Shown piece after piece: positions 44,913 to 53,395 of a stretch of DNA of 64,000 nt. Source of the DNA: GCA-2731375 sp002731375. Lineage in GTDB: Bacteria; Pseudomonadota; Alphaproteobacteria; GCA-2731375. Each line of letters begins with the position of its first letter. Position 1 is the stretch's first letter. The DNA is taken from NCBI GenBank assembly GCA_030752605.1, contig JASMDX010000074.1:1-64000 (forward strand), in the 5' to 3' direction. The position numbers and the translations under genes are program-made. Below the pieces are notes generated by a model that was given only the letters and a program-made list of their open reading frames with translations, did no database searches and was not told the DNA's origin.

Positions 44913-46459
44913 CCCAGCGCTCCCCAAACGATCATGATATAGACCATATCAATCACGGCGGCGGTGTGCCCACAAAGGACCGAACCTTGGACCTGACCAC
45001 ACATCCATTTGCCCATCCTGCGGCCGACAGTGACAAGTTTCACGAAGAATGCGGCGTCTTTGGTATTTTCGGCAGCAGTGATGCTGCCGCTCACACAGTG
45101 CTGGGTCTGCATGCCTTGCAACACCGCGGCCAGGAAGCCGCCGGCATCGTCACCCACGATTCAAGGCAATTCTATTCCCACCACAGCCTAGGTCACGTGG
45201 GAGATAACTTCAACTCGGAAGCCGTGATCAGCCGGCTGCCGGGCGACGTTGCCCTGGGGCACAACCGCTATGCCACCACGGGCGATACCGTGTTGCGCAA
45301 TGTCCAGCCGCTGTTCGCGGAACTGGAAACTGGGGGTTTCGCTATTGGCCATAACGGCAATCTGACAAATGCGGGCACCTTACGCAGCGAACTGGTCAAA
45401 CGCGGTTGTATTTTTCAATCGACCATGGATACGGAGGTGATCATTCACCTGATCGCCACCTCAAGCTATCATGACCTGATCGACCGCATCATCGATGCTC
45501 TGAAATCCGTCGTTGGTGCCTACAGTCTGGTTGCCATGACCGAGGATCAATTGATTGGCGTGCGCGATCCCATGGGTGTGCGTCCACTTCTGTTGGGGCA
45601 ACTGGACGGGGCGCCGATCCTAACATCGGAAAGTTGCGCCCTGGACATCATCGGCGCCGAGTTGGTGCGCGAGGTCGCGCCGGGTGAAATGATTATTTAC
45701 AGCCGCGATGGCATCGAAAGCCTGATGCCGTTTCCGCCTGCCAAATCACGGCCTTGCATATTCGAGTATGTCTATTTTTCCAGACCCGACAGCATCGCCC
45801 AGGGGCGCTCGATCTATTCCGTACGTAAGGCCATCGGTGCAGCCTTGGCCAAGGAAAGCGCCGTGCCGGCGGACGTGGTCATCCCGGTGCCGGATTCCGG
45901 CACACCCGCGGCCCTCGGCTATGCCGAAGAGGCCGGCGTGCCTTTCGAACTGGGTATTATCCGCAACCACTACGTTGGTCGGACCTTTATTGAACCGTCC
46001 CAGAACATCCGCAACTTTGGGGTCAAGCTGAAGCATAATGCCAACCGGGCCGAGATCGAGGGCCGGCGCGTGGTGCTGGTCGATGATTCGATCGTGCGCG
46101 GTACTACTTCAAAAAAAATCGTGCAGATGGTCCGCGACGCCGGTGCCACCGAGGTGCACATGCGTATCGCCTCTCCGCCCACGGCCAATCCCTGCTATTA
46201 CGGCGTCGATACTCCCAGCCGGGAAGAGTTGATGGCCGCAAACATGGATGTGGCGACTATGGCGCGGCAAATCGGCGTCAACAGCCTGGCCTTTATTTCC
46301 ATCGACGGCCTGTACCAGGCGGTGGGCGGCATCGCCCGCAATAATGAGCAGCCGCAGTATTGCGATGCCTGCTTTTCCGAAGAGTACCCGGTATCGTTGG
46401 TTGATCTGGCGCAGGGCCGGTCCCCGGCGCAACTGTCCCTGCTGACGGAACATGGTTGA
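44909..46459 (+). CDS. purF: amidophosphoribosyltransferase
   Basis: 516 residues. The mature N-terminal cysteine is C48 in EECGVFGIFG, so about 47 residues would be removed, longer than the usual short propeptide; the TTG start at 44909 may be upstream of the true one, and GTG at codon 20 is an alternative. VVLVDDSIVRGTTSKKIV is the PRPP-binding motif. Cysteines in PCIFEYVYF, PCYYGVDTP and YCDACF fit the Fe-S type of enzyme as in Bacillus. It makes 5-phosphoribosylamine, the first step of purine synthesis. Confidence 0.94.
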   Translation: MTQRSPNDHDIDHINHGGGVPTKDRTLDLTTHPFAHPAADSDKFHEECGVFGIFGSSDAAAHTVLGLHALQHRGQEAAGIVTHDSRQFYSHHSLGHVGDNFNSEAVISRLPGDVALGHNRYATTGDTVLRNVQPLFAELETGGFAIGHNGNLTNAGTLRSELVKRGCIFQSTMDTEVIIHLIATSSYHDLIDRIIDALKSVVGAYSLVAMTEDQLIGVRDPMGVRPLLLGQLDGAPILTSESCALDIIGAELVREVAPGEMIIYSRDGIESLMPFPPAKSRPCIFEYVYFSRPDSIAQGRSIYSVRKAIGAALAKESAVPADVVIPVPDSGTPAALGYAEEAGVPFELGIIRNHYVGRTFIEPSQNIRNFGVKLKHNANRAEIEGRRVVLVDDSIVRGTTSKKIVQMVRDAGATEVHMRIASPPTANPCYYGVDTPSREELMAANMDVATMARQIGVNSLAFISIDGLYQAVGGIARNNEQPQYCDACFSEEYPVSLVDLAQGRSPAQLSLLTEHG

Positions 46460-46488
46460 GGGACTGGTGCAATGGGCGGAATAGGGCG

Positions 46489-47235
46489 ATGAGCCAACGT
46501 TTGCAGGACCGTATAGCCCTGATAACGGGTGCCTCCCGCGGGATCGGCGCCGCCGTCGCTAAGGCCTACGCCGGCGAAGGCGCCCACGTCATCCTGGTGG
46601 CGCGGACCACCGGCGCCTTGGAGGAAGTGGATGACGAGATCAGGGCGAAGGGCGGTAGCGCCACGCTGGTGCCCATGGACCTGGGCGATTTTGGCGCCAT
46701 TGATGATCTGGGCGGACAGATCTTTAAACGCTGGGGCAAGCTGGATATTCTGGTGGGTAACGCCGCTGTTCTGGGTGATCTGTCGCCAGTGGGCCATATC
46801 CGCCCCGACGTCTGGCAGCGGGCGTATGATTTGAACGTCACCGCCAACTATCGCCTGATCCGTTCCATGGATGCGCTGTTGCGGCAGTCCGACGGGGGAC
46901 GGGCGATTTTTGTCAGCTCCGGCGCGGCCCAGTCCTTGCCGCCCTATTGGGCGCTCTACGCCTCGACCAAGGCGGCCCTGGATGCCATTGCCCAGACCTA
47001 CGCCAAGGAAACCCAAAACACGGCCGTGCGGGTCAACATCGTCAATCCCGGCCCGACCCGGTCCGAGATGCGGGCGGCGGCCTTTCCGGGCGAAGACCCG
47101 GACCAACTGCCCCCACCCGAACATGTGTCCGAGACCATGATCCACCTGGCCGAACCTGGCTTCACGCAAACCGGTCTCTGGGTTGTGGCGGATGCGCCGC
47201 TGACCGCGCCGGGCACGGACGACTCCGTGCATTGA
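46489..47235 (+). CDS. short-chain dehydrogenase/reductase
   Basis: 248 residues. ALITGASRGIGAAVAKAY is the cofactor motif and WALYASTKAALDAIAQ holds the catalytic Tyr and Lys. It is similar to FabG-type SDRs. The specific substrate is unknown. The ATG at 46489 is chosen since the ORF start at 46456 overlaps purF; it follows purF by 30 bases and may be read from the same transcript. Confidence 0.85.
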   Translation: MSQRLQDRIALITGASRGIGAAVAKAYAGEGAHVILVARTTGALEEVDDEIRAKGGSATLVPMDLGDFGAIDDLGGQIFKRWGKLDILVGNAAVLGDLSPVGHIRPDVWQRAYDLNVTANYRLIRSMDALLRQSDGGRAIFVSSGAAQSLPPYWALYASTKAALDAIAQTYAKETQNTAVRVNIVNPGPTRSEMRAAAFPGEDPDQLPPPEHVSETMIHLAEPGFTQTGLWVVADAPLTAPGTDDSVH

Positions 47236-47265
47236 GCAAGACTGATGGAGCAAGACCGGCGGCTG

Positions 47266-47886
47266 TTAACTTCTTGGCTCGACCCCGGCTTGCTGTAGCA
47301 ACTGTTCCAAGGCTTCGTAGGGCTGTGCCCCAACCACGCCCTGACGGCCGGCAATAAAGGTGGGTACGCCGGTGACGCCATATTGCCGGGATTTCGCCCA
47401 ATCCTCGTCCACGGCGTCCGAGAAGCTGCGGGATTCGAGAACCTCCCGCGTGACTTCCACATCCAGGCCGGTCGCCGCCGCCACTTTTAACAATGCTTCC
47501 ACATCGCCAACGTTGACGCCATCGACGAAATAGGCCCGATACAGGGCATCATGGATGGCCTCGCCACTGGGTTGGGTGTCGGCCCATTTGCCCAGCTCTT
47601 GGGCTAGGCGGCTGTTGTAGGTGTGGGTGCGGCGGCTGTATGGCAGGCCTTCTTCGTCCATCAGGCCTTTCATGCGGGTATACATGGCATCCAGATCCAC
47701 GCCCCGGCCCGCGAACAAATCTTCCAGGCTGCGGCCCTCCTGGGGCGTTTCGGGGTGCAGGGGAAAATGCAACCACTTTGCCTCAATGTTGAAATTCCGC
47801 TTTAGTTTTTCAATACGCCCGGTACTGAGATAACACCACGGTCAAACGTAATCGGTGAATATTTCCAAGGCTATCGGTTCGGTCAT
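47266..47886 (-). CDS. DsbA/FrnE-family thioredoxin-fold oxidoreductase, probable selenoprotein (TGA = Sec at residue 15)
   Basis: Read from ATG 47886 the frame gives MTEPIALEIFTDYV, then TGA (47844-47842), then PWCYLSTGRIEKLKRNF and runs open to a stop at 47266, 206 residues if TGA is decoded. FrnE/DsbA-family proteins have DxVCPWCY at this point, so TGA falls on the first redox cysteine, giving U-P-W-C. The rest is intact, with WLHFPLHPETP and the cis-proline motif YGVTGVPTFI near the end. GGAG lies seven bases before the ATG. A 7-bp stem with a GGG loop begins 14 bases after TGA (47810-47828), within the range of bacterial SECIS elements. A nonsense mutation is the alternative. The selenocysteine machinery is not in the window. 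The protein would act in thiol-disulfide exchange. Confidence 0.7.
47810..47828 (-). promoter_or_regulatory. candidate bacterial SECIS hairpin
   Basis: In transcript sense, the seven bases UCAGUAC pair with GUAUUGA (one G-U), leaving the loop CGGGC with G at its second position. The loop starts 21 bases after the UGA. Known bacterial SECIS elements have a short apical stem of about 4-7 pairs, a G in the first two loop positions, and loop distance of about 16-37 bases. The element is inside the coding sequence, as expected. Confidence 0.45.
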
Positions 47887-47965
47887 CGTCAAGCTCCCCA
47901 TCGCCGCATGAATTCAGTTTTCGGCCTGATTATAGCCATCCAGGCTATGGGATGATACCGCCTGC

Positions 47966-48651
47966 CTATTCCGCATCATGGAAAATGATGCCCAGGGTAA
48001 AGCGCTGGCCGCTGTGCAGACGGGTGACGCCATGGCGCATGGCGCGCGAAAATAGCCGTGTTTTCCCTGCACTGGGCGTTCGCGGACGGGAAAGATTACC
48101 ATTTCACTTTGTTCAGGCGTGACTACCTAGCCAATGGATTGGTGCGGGGCTGTTGCTCCACCGACAAGACCTCGTTGCCGGTGAAATCGAGACCGGGCGG
48201 CTCAACAGGATGACTGCCTGTAGGGGAAAGAATTCGCTGCCGTAGAGGTCCTGATGTAAGCGGTTGTAGTTGCCCGCCTCGTAATGCAGCAGCAGCGGCG
48301 TTGGTTTTGTTTGACCCGCCGCGTAGCAGATTTTGCGGTAGGCCGACAACGTGGGCGGATAGTGCCCATTGCCAGGTAAATTGGCTGCCATTTGGTTGGC
48401 CAAGGGGGCCAGATGGCGATAAAGCTCCTGCCGCAGTTCGGCGACCAGGCTGGGCAATGGATTGTCGAAATAGCGGTATTGATATTCGTCAAAGCGATAG
48501 CGGGCCATTTCGATGGTATTGCGGAAACATTGATCCTGGCCGTAGAGGCCCGCCAATTTATCGCATTCTTCGGCACTGAGCAGCGGTGCTGTCCGGCGCG
48601 ATCTCCACTGTCTATCCGCGCCGCTATTCGCTTCCAGTCCAGGTCGGCCAC
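47966..48651 (-). pseudogene. 2OG-Fe(II) oxygenase-like gene with four frameshifts
   Basis: Fragments in successive frames spell one protein: GTG start at 48651 (ADLDWKRIAARIDSGD), then LLSAEECDKLAGLYGQDQCF, RYFDNPLPSLVAELRQELY and LLHYEAGNYNRLHQDLYG, then RPGLDFTGNEVLSVEQQ, then EMVIFPVRERPVQGKHGYF, then MRHGVTRLHSGQRFTLGIIF and a TAG at 47968. The HxD residues are in RLHQDLYG. This is the family of prolyl-hydroxylase-like Fe(II)/2-oxoglutarate oxygenases. The shifts lie near 48600, 48194, 48125 and 48045, and each moves the frame in the same direction. The gene cannot make a functional protein as it stands. Confidence 0.78.
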
Positions 48652-48807
48652 GCGCTCTGTTTTTGAATGTCTCGTCCCATTCTTTTAGTCCGGCCCTGGC
48701 GCCGCGGCTATCCGGAACCAGGGCTTGATGTAAAAGCAGGCGCGGTGTGGCACTGTGTTTGTGTTGCGAATCAGAGGATTTCTTTGGAGCGAAACTGGAG
48801 TCTTGAT

Positions 48808-49608
48808 GTGAGCTTGCTGCACTTGATCGTTGTTGCCGTGGTTCAAGGCCTGACCGAGTTTCTGCCGATCTCGTCATCGGCTCACTTGATCCTGGTGCCC
48901 TTGGCCGGTGACTGGCCCGACCAGGGCCCGACCATTGATATCGCCGTGCATCTGGGCACCCTGGGTGCGGTGATGCTGTATTTCCGCCAGGACGTGGCGG
49001 CTATGGTCATGGGCCTGGTCTCCCTGCTGCTGGGGCGCTTCAATCCGGACACCAGGCTGTTTCTGTTGATCGTGGCCGGCACCCTGCCCGCATTGGCGGC
49101 CGGTTATATTCTCGCCAGCCAGGGTTTTCTGGAATTGTTACGCTCGCCCCTGATTATCGCCTGGACCACGGTGCTGTTTGGCCTGTTGCTATGGGCCGTG
49201 GACCGGATCTGTCTGCAGATCAACCGTATGGAACAGCTGGGATTTGGCACCGTTCTGCTGATCGGCCTGGCCCAGATACTGGCGTTGATCCCCGGCACCT
49301 CACGTTCCGGCATCACCATCACGGCGGCCCGGGCCTTGGGGTTCGAGCGGGCGGACGCGGCGCGGATCTCGCTGTTGTTGTCGATGCCGATAATCCTGGC
49401 GGCGGCCTGTTATGCCGGCCTGGAGGTGGTGCAAGACGGACGGCTGAGCCTGGGTTTGGATGCCCTTGTGGCCGCCGCCCTGGCCTTCGTGACGGCGTTG
49501 TCGGCGGTGGCCCTGATGATGCGCTGGCTGCGCCATGCCTCTTATACGCCGTTCGTAATCTATCGGCTGGTGCTCGGTGCCGGGCTGTTATACTGGCTTT
49601 ACGCCTGA
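48808..49608 (+). CDS. uppP: undecaprenyl-diphosphatase
   Basis: 266 residues, eight membrane helices. VVQGLTEFLPISSSAHLILV and PGTSRSGITITAARALG are the two conserved phosphatase regions with the catalytic Glu and Ser/Arg residues. It recycles C55-PP to the carrier for cell-wall synthesis and can give bacitracin resistance. GTG 48808 is preceded by GGAG; the frame continues upstream to 48667 without similarity. It is divergent from the broken oxygenase gene, about 155 bases away. Confidence 0.93.
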   Translation: MSLLHLIVVAVVQGLTEFLPISSSAHLILVPLAGDWPDQGPTIDIAVHLGTLGAVMLYFRQDVAAMVMGLVSLLLGRFNPDTRLFLLIVAGTLPALAAGYILASQGFLELLRSPLIIAWTTVLFGLLLWAVDRICLQINRMEQLGFGTVLLIGLAQILALIPGTSRSGITITAARALGFERADAARISLLLSMPIILAAACYAGLEVVQDGRLSLGLDALVAAALAFVTALSAVALMMRWLRHASYTPFVIYRLVLGAGLLYWLYA

Positions 49609-49629
49609 TGAATTGAAGGACTACAGAGC

Positions 49630-50493
49630 CTGAAAATCTGCCTGATCACCGGCACCTCGACCGGTATCGGCCATGCCACGGCGCTGCATCTGGCGCGCCA
49701 GGGCTACAAGGTCCATGCCAGCATGCGCAATGCCGCCAAGGCCGTGCCATTGCGCGAGTGGGCGGCGGCGGAAAACCTGCCACTGGTGATCGAAACCCTG
49801 GACGTTTCGGACAATCAATCCATGCTGGCCTGTGTGGAGCGGATTATCGCGACAGAGGGACGTATCGATGTTCTGGTCAATAATGCCGGTTTGTCCTCGT
49901 CATCGCCCATCGAAACCTACCCGGAGGATGAGCACCGAGCCATGTTCGAGGCCAATTACTGGGGCCCCGTGAAATTGACCCAGGCCGTTCTGCCCGGCAT
50001 GCGCGCCCATAGCCATGGCGCCATCGTCAATATTTCGTCAATAGTGGGGCGTGTCGCCTGGGCTAATCAGGGCGTCTATTGTGCCTCAAAATTCGCCATG
50101 GAGGCATTTTCAGAAACGTTGACCCAGGAGGTCGCACCCTTGGGCATCCGCGTGGCAATCATCGAGCCGGGCGTGATCGCCTCAGCGATTTTTGAAAATA
50201 CCCCGGTGCATTATTACCGCGCCTCGCCTTACAAATCAGCCATGCGGCGCAACGGCCGTTTCTTCAATGCCGGTATCGCGAATGCCACCCCCGCCGAAGC
50301 CGTGGCCAAGGTGATTGCTGAGGCGCTATTGGCCGAACAGCCGAAATTGCGCTATCCGGTTGGTTTTGGTAGCGAAATCATGGACCGCCGCGCCGCTATG
50401 AGCGATGAAGACTTCGTCGCTCTGAGCACCTTGGACGATGGGGACTATTACCAGGTTCTACGGGACCGCCTGGGCATTGAGCTGGAGCCGTAA
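49630..50493 (+). CDS. short-chain dehydrogenase/reductase with apparent CTG start
   Basis: 287 residues. ICLITGTSTGIGHATALHL is the NAD(P) motif, NNAGLSSSSPIE, and GVYCASKFAMEAFSETL holds the catalytic Tyr and Lys. The first ATG (49723) lies past the cofactor motif, and an in-frame TGA sits just before a CTG at 49630 that gives the expected first residue. GAAGGA stands 11 bases before this CTG. The gene thus uses CTG, or the start ATG is damaged. Its function is that of a generic alcohol/ketone oxidoreductase. Confidence 0.8.
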   Translation: MKICLITGTSTGIGHATALHLARQGYKVHASMRNAAKAVPLREWAAAENLPLVIETLDVSDNQSMLACVERIIATEGRIDVLVNNAGLSSSSPIETYPEDEHRAMFEANYWGPVKLTQAVLPGMRAHSHGAIVNISSIVGRVAWANQGVYCASKFAMEAFSETLTQEVAPLGIRVAIIEPGVIASAIFENTPVHYYRASPYKSAMRRNGRFFNAGIANATPAEAVAKVIAEALLAEQPKLRYPVGFGSEIMDRRAAMSDEDFVALSTLDDGDYYQVLRDRLGIELEP

Positions 50494-50501
50494 GCGAAAG
50501 A

Positions 50502-51446
50502 TTAGAGCAGCTCGGTTTGGGGGAGGCGCCCGGCCTTGCGGTAGCGGTACAGATAGTGCGGTAATACCGCGTTCAGAGCCGTGGGCGTTACACCCAGCGC
50601 GTCCAGACCCGGCAGTTCGCCGCTGGCCACATTGTCCACCTTCAACATATCCACCTGGTCCATGGTCAAGATCCGCCACGGCAGCAGTTGCAAGAAGAAG
50701 GCGTAGAACTTGGCCAGGGCAAACGGATACCAGACGGTCAGGCGGTTGCGTCCGGTATGTTCACAGGTCATGGCGATCATTTCGGCCATGGTTAAAACTT
50801 GAGGGCCGCCCAACTCGTAAGTGCCGCCTGTGGCTGCGCCGTCCCGTGCCAGGGCGGCAATGGCCTGGGCCACGTCGTCCACATAGACCGGCTGCATGCG
50901 GCCCTTGCCGCCGCCCAGCAAGGGCATCACGGGGGTCAACGTAGCCAACTGGCCAAACAGATTGAAAAAATGATCCTCCGCGCCAAAAATGATCGATGGC
51001 CGAACAGTGATGGCGTCGGGGTATGTACCCCTGACCATGGCCTCGCCGGCGGCCTTGCTGCGGGCGTATTTGCTGTTTGCCTCTGCATCGGCACCGATGG
51101 CCGAAACATGGATCAGGCGGCCAACGCCGGCACTGGTGGCGGCACGGGCCACCGTCTCGGCACCGTCTTCATGCACTGCCTGGAAACCTTGCGCACCACC
51201 TGGAAACATCACGCCGGCCAGGTTGATCACCACATCGGCGCCGGCGACGGCGCGCGTGATCGAGGCCTCGTTGCGGATATTGGCCTGGATTGGCTGGACT
51301 TGGCCGACATCGCCCATGGGCTTGAGAAAGTTGGCGGCTTCGGGGTCCCGCACCGCGACGCGGACCTGCGTGCCCTGTTGCGCCAGGCGTTTGACAAGAT
51401 AGCGGCCCAAAAACCCGGCACCGCCGATGACTGTTACCTTACCCAT
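50502..51446 (-). CDS. complex I NDUFA9-like NAD-binding protein
   Basis: 314 residues of an atypical SDR: VTVIGGAGFLGRYLVKRLA, INLAGVMFPGGAQGF, SAIGADAEANSKYARSKAAG and VRPSIIFGAEDHFFNLFG. The family is called complex I NDUFA9 subunit-like and is found in most alphaproteobacteria, where it is probably an accessory to the respiratory chain or a quinone-linked reductase. The ATG at 51446 starts the family sequence; the longer frame from 51500 adds unrelated text. It is convergent with the SDR gene, eight bases apart. Confidence 0.85.
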   Translation of the reverse strand: MGKVTVIGGAGFLGRYLVKRLAQQGTQVRVAVRDPEAANFLKPMGDVGQVQPIQANIRNEASITRAVAGADVVINLAGVMFPGGAQGFQAVHEDGAETVARAATSAGVGRLIHVSAIGADAEANSKYARSKAAGEAMVRGTYPDAITVRPSIIFGAEDHFFNLFGQLATLTPVMPLLGGGKGRMQPVYVDDVAQAIAALARDGAATGGTYELGGPQVLTMAEMIAMTCEHTGRNRLTVWYPFALAKFYAFFLQLLPWRILTMDQVDMLKVDNVASGELPGLDALGVTPTALNAVLPHYLYRYRKAGRLPQTELL

Positions 51447-51593
51447 GTCACTTTGATCCCATAATCTGAATCTTGAACCAACTCTCGTGGCGCGCATCAT
51501 ACTGGCCTTGCCTCCAATGCGCCATCACAGTTTGGCACGGCGAGGGCATGATATAAGCTGATCCGTAAAATCAGTTTGGTATGGAGGATCGTA

Positions 51594-53123
51594 ATGGCGA
51601 TGGAAGAACAATTGCGCGAACTGGCGGCGCGGCGAGAAAAGGCGTTGGCCATGGGTTCGCCCCGGCGCTTGCAGGAATTCTGCGACGCGGGCGTATTGAA
51701 CGTGCGGCAGCGGATCGCCTATTTGTTCGACGAAGGCTCGTTCACGGAGCAAGGTTTGCTGGCTCTGCCTGCCCGCGTCGAAGATCGCGACCGCGCGCCA
51801 GGTGACGGCAGCGTCGATGGTAGCGGCACCATCAATGGTAGGTTGGCGGTGGTCAATGCGGCTGATTTCACCTCTATGGGCGCATCGAGCGCAGAAATCG
51901 CGGGCCAAAAAATGGTGCACAGCCGAAAAACCGCGATCGAAAACGGTATACCCTTGATCATGCTGTGTGAATGCTCCGGTGGACGTATACCGGATATCAT
52001 GGGCGCGGCGGGAATCCATAAGACCGGCGAATATTTCGATCTTAGCCATGACCGGCAAATTCCGAGAGCCGCCGCCGTGTTGGGGCAAAGTTATGGCGGC
52101 GGCACCTGGCGGGCCGCGACCTCTGACTTCGTGGTCATGCGCAAGGGCGCGGTGATGGCGGTATCCTCGGCTAACGTCACCTCGGTCGCCATCTCGGAAG
52201 ACCCTGACCCGGAGGAACTGGGCGGTTGGCGCATGCAGGCCGGCGTCACGGGCCAGGTCGATCTGGCCGTCGACAGTGATGAAGAGGCATTGGACGCCAT
52301 CAAGGCGTTCCTCAGCTATATGCCCTCGCACAGTGGCGAGGCGCCGCCTGAACTGGAGCCCGCCGCAGATGCCGCACAGGACCAGGATGCCCTGCTGTCA
52401 GTGGTGCCTGAAAGCCGCAGCAAGGTTTACGATATGCGCGACGTGGTCCGCGTGATCATGGATAAGGGCAGTTATTTCCCCATCAAGGACCGCTTCGCGC
52501 GCAATATCTCCACTGGCCTGGCGCGGCTGAATGGGCGCAGTGTCGGGGTCATGGCGCCAAATCCAAAGTTCAAGGGCGGGGCTCTGGATTCCGACGCCTG
52601 TGACAAGGCGATCAGCTTTATCGCACTATGTGACAGCTTTAATATACCTCTTGTCACCCTGGCTGATACGCCGGGCTTTCTGGTCGGCGTGGCGGGCGAG
52701 AAGTTGCGCTTGCCCGGCAAGATCATGAACTACACCCAGGCCCTGCAATTGGCCACGGTGCCCAAACTATCGGTGATCGTGCGCAAGAGTTATGGCCAAG
52801 CGCATCTCAACATGGGCGCCGGTGTCTGCGACCACATGGCGGCCTGGGTGACAGCCGATATCTCGTTCATGGATCCCAATGCGGCCGTCAATGTGGTTTA
52901 CCGGGTGCGGGAGGAGGACGAACCGGAGCGTTACCGCGAGCTGATGGCCAAGGTCATGCAGGATAGTTCCGGTTATGATCTGGCGGCCTGCTACCGGGCC
53001 CAAACCGTACTTGATCCGCGTGAAACACGTGATTGGTTGGCCCGGATGCTGGAGGTTCACCGGCGCCGGCCAACGGGCGGCATCGCAAAACACCGCCTGG
53101 CAACCTGGCCGACAACTTTTTAA
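51594..53123 (+). CDS. acyl-CoA carboxylase carboxyltransferase beta subunit
   Basis: 509 residues in two crotonase-like halves. HSRKTAIENGIPLIMLCECS in the first half and VTLADTPGFLVGVAGEKLRL in the second match the biotin-dependent propionyl-CoA/methylcrotonyl-CoA carboxyltransferase beta subunit. It moves CO2 from biotin to an acyl-CoA. GGAGG is six bases before the ATG. A biotin-carboxylase/BCCP alpha subunit is not next to it in the window. The substrate (propionyl-, methylcrotonyl- or geranyl-CoA) is not decided. Confidence 0.85.
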   Translation: MAMEEQLRELAARREKALAMGSPRRLQEFCDAGVLNVRQRIAYLFDEGSFTEQGLLALPARVEDRDRAPGDGSVDGSGTINGRLAVVNAADFTSMGASSAEIAGQKMVHSRKTAIENGIPLIMLCECSGGRIPDIMGAAGIHKTGEYFDLSHDRQIPRAAAVLGQSYGGGTWRAATSDFVVMRKGAVMAVSSANVTSVAISEDPDPEELGGWRMQAGVTGQVDLAVDSDEEALDAIKAFLSYMPSHSGEAPPELEPAADAAQDQDALLSVVPESRSKVYDMRDVVRVIMDKGSYFPIKDRFARNISTGLARLNGRSVGVMAPNPKFKGGALDSDACDKAISFIALCDSFNIPLVTLADTPGFLVGVAGEKLRLPGKIMNYTQALQLATVPKLSVIVRKSYGQAHLNMGAGVCDHMAAWVTADISFMDPNAAVNVVYRVREEDEPERYRELMAKVMQDSSGYDLAACYRAQTVLDPRETRDWLARMLEVHRRRPTGGIAKHRLATWPTTF

Positions 53124-53185
53124 AGAGAGAAGGGGCTAGCCGTCTTGACAATGCCCGGCCCGGGCAGTATCGATGCCGCCCTGGG

Positions 53186-53272
53186 GCCCAGGTGGCGGAA
53201 TTGGCAGACGCGCTAGCTTCAGGTGCTAGTGGGGGTAACCCCGTGGAAGTTCGAGTCTTCTCCTGGGCACCA
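53186..53272 (+). tRNA. tRNA-Leu (CAG)
   Basis: An 87-base cloverleaf with encoded CCA. The acceptor arms are GCCCAGG and CCTGGGC. The anticodon stem CTAGC/GCTAG frames the loop TTCAGGT, with anticodon CAG at 53220-53222. A long variable arm (GGGG/CCCC) identifies a class II tRNA-Leu. The T loop is TTCGAGT. An imperfect GC-rich hairpin (about 53275-53308) follows. Confidence 0.96.
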
Positions 53273-53395
53273 TTCCCCCTCATGCCCCATATTGGGGTGC
53301 GGGGGATGGCAGCAAGAATAATCGGGCCAACTGCCGGGACCGCCAAATTAACACGCGTACCAAACCAATCCGCTAAATAGGGGCAGCACTAGGCA

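Noticed and set aside
53186..53272. tRNA-Leu as an integration site for a genomic island
   Set aside because: No integrase or direct repeat of the tRNA end is seen downstream.
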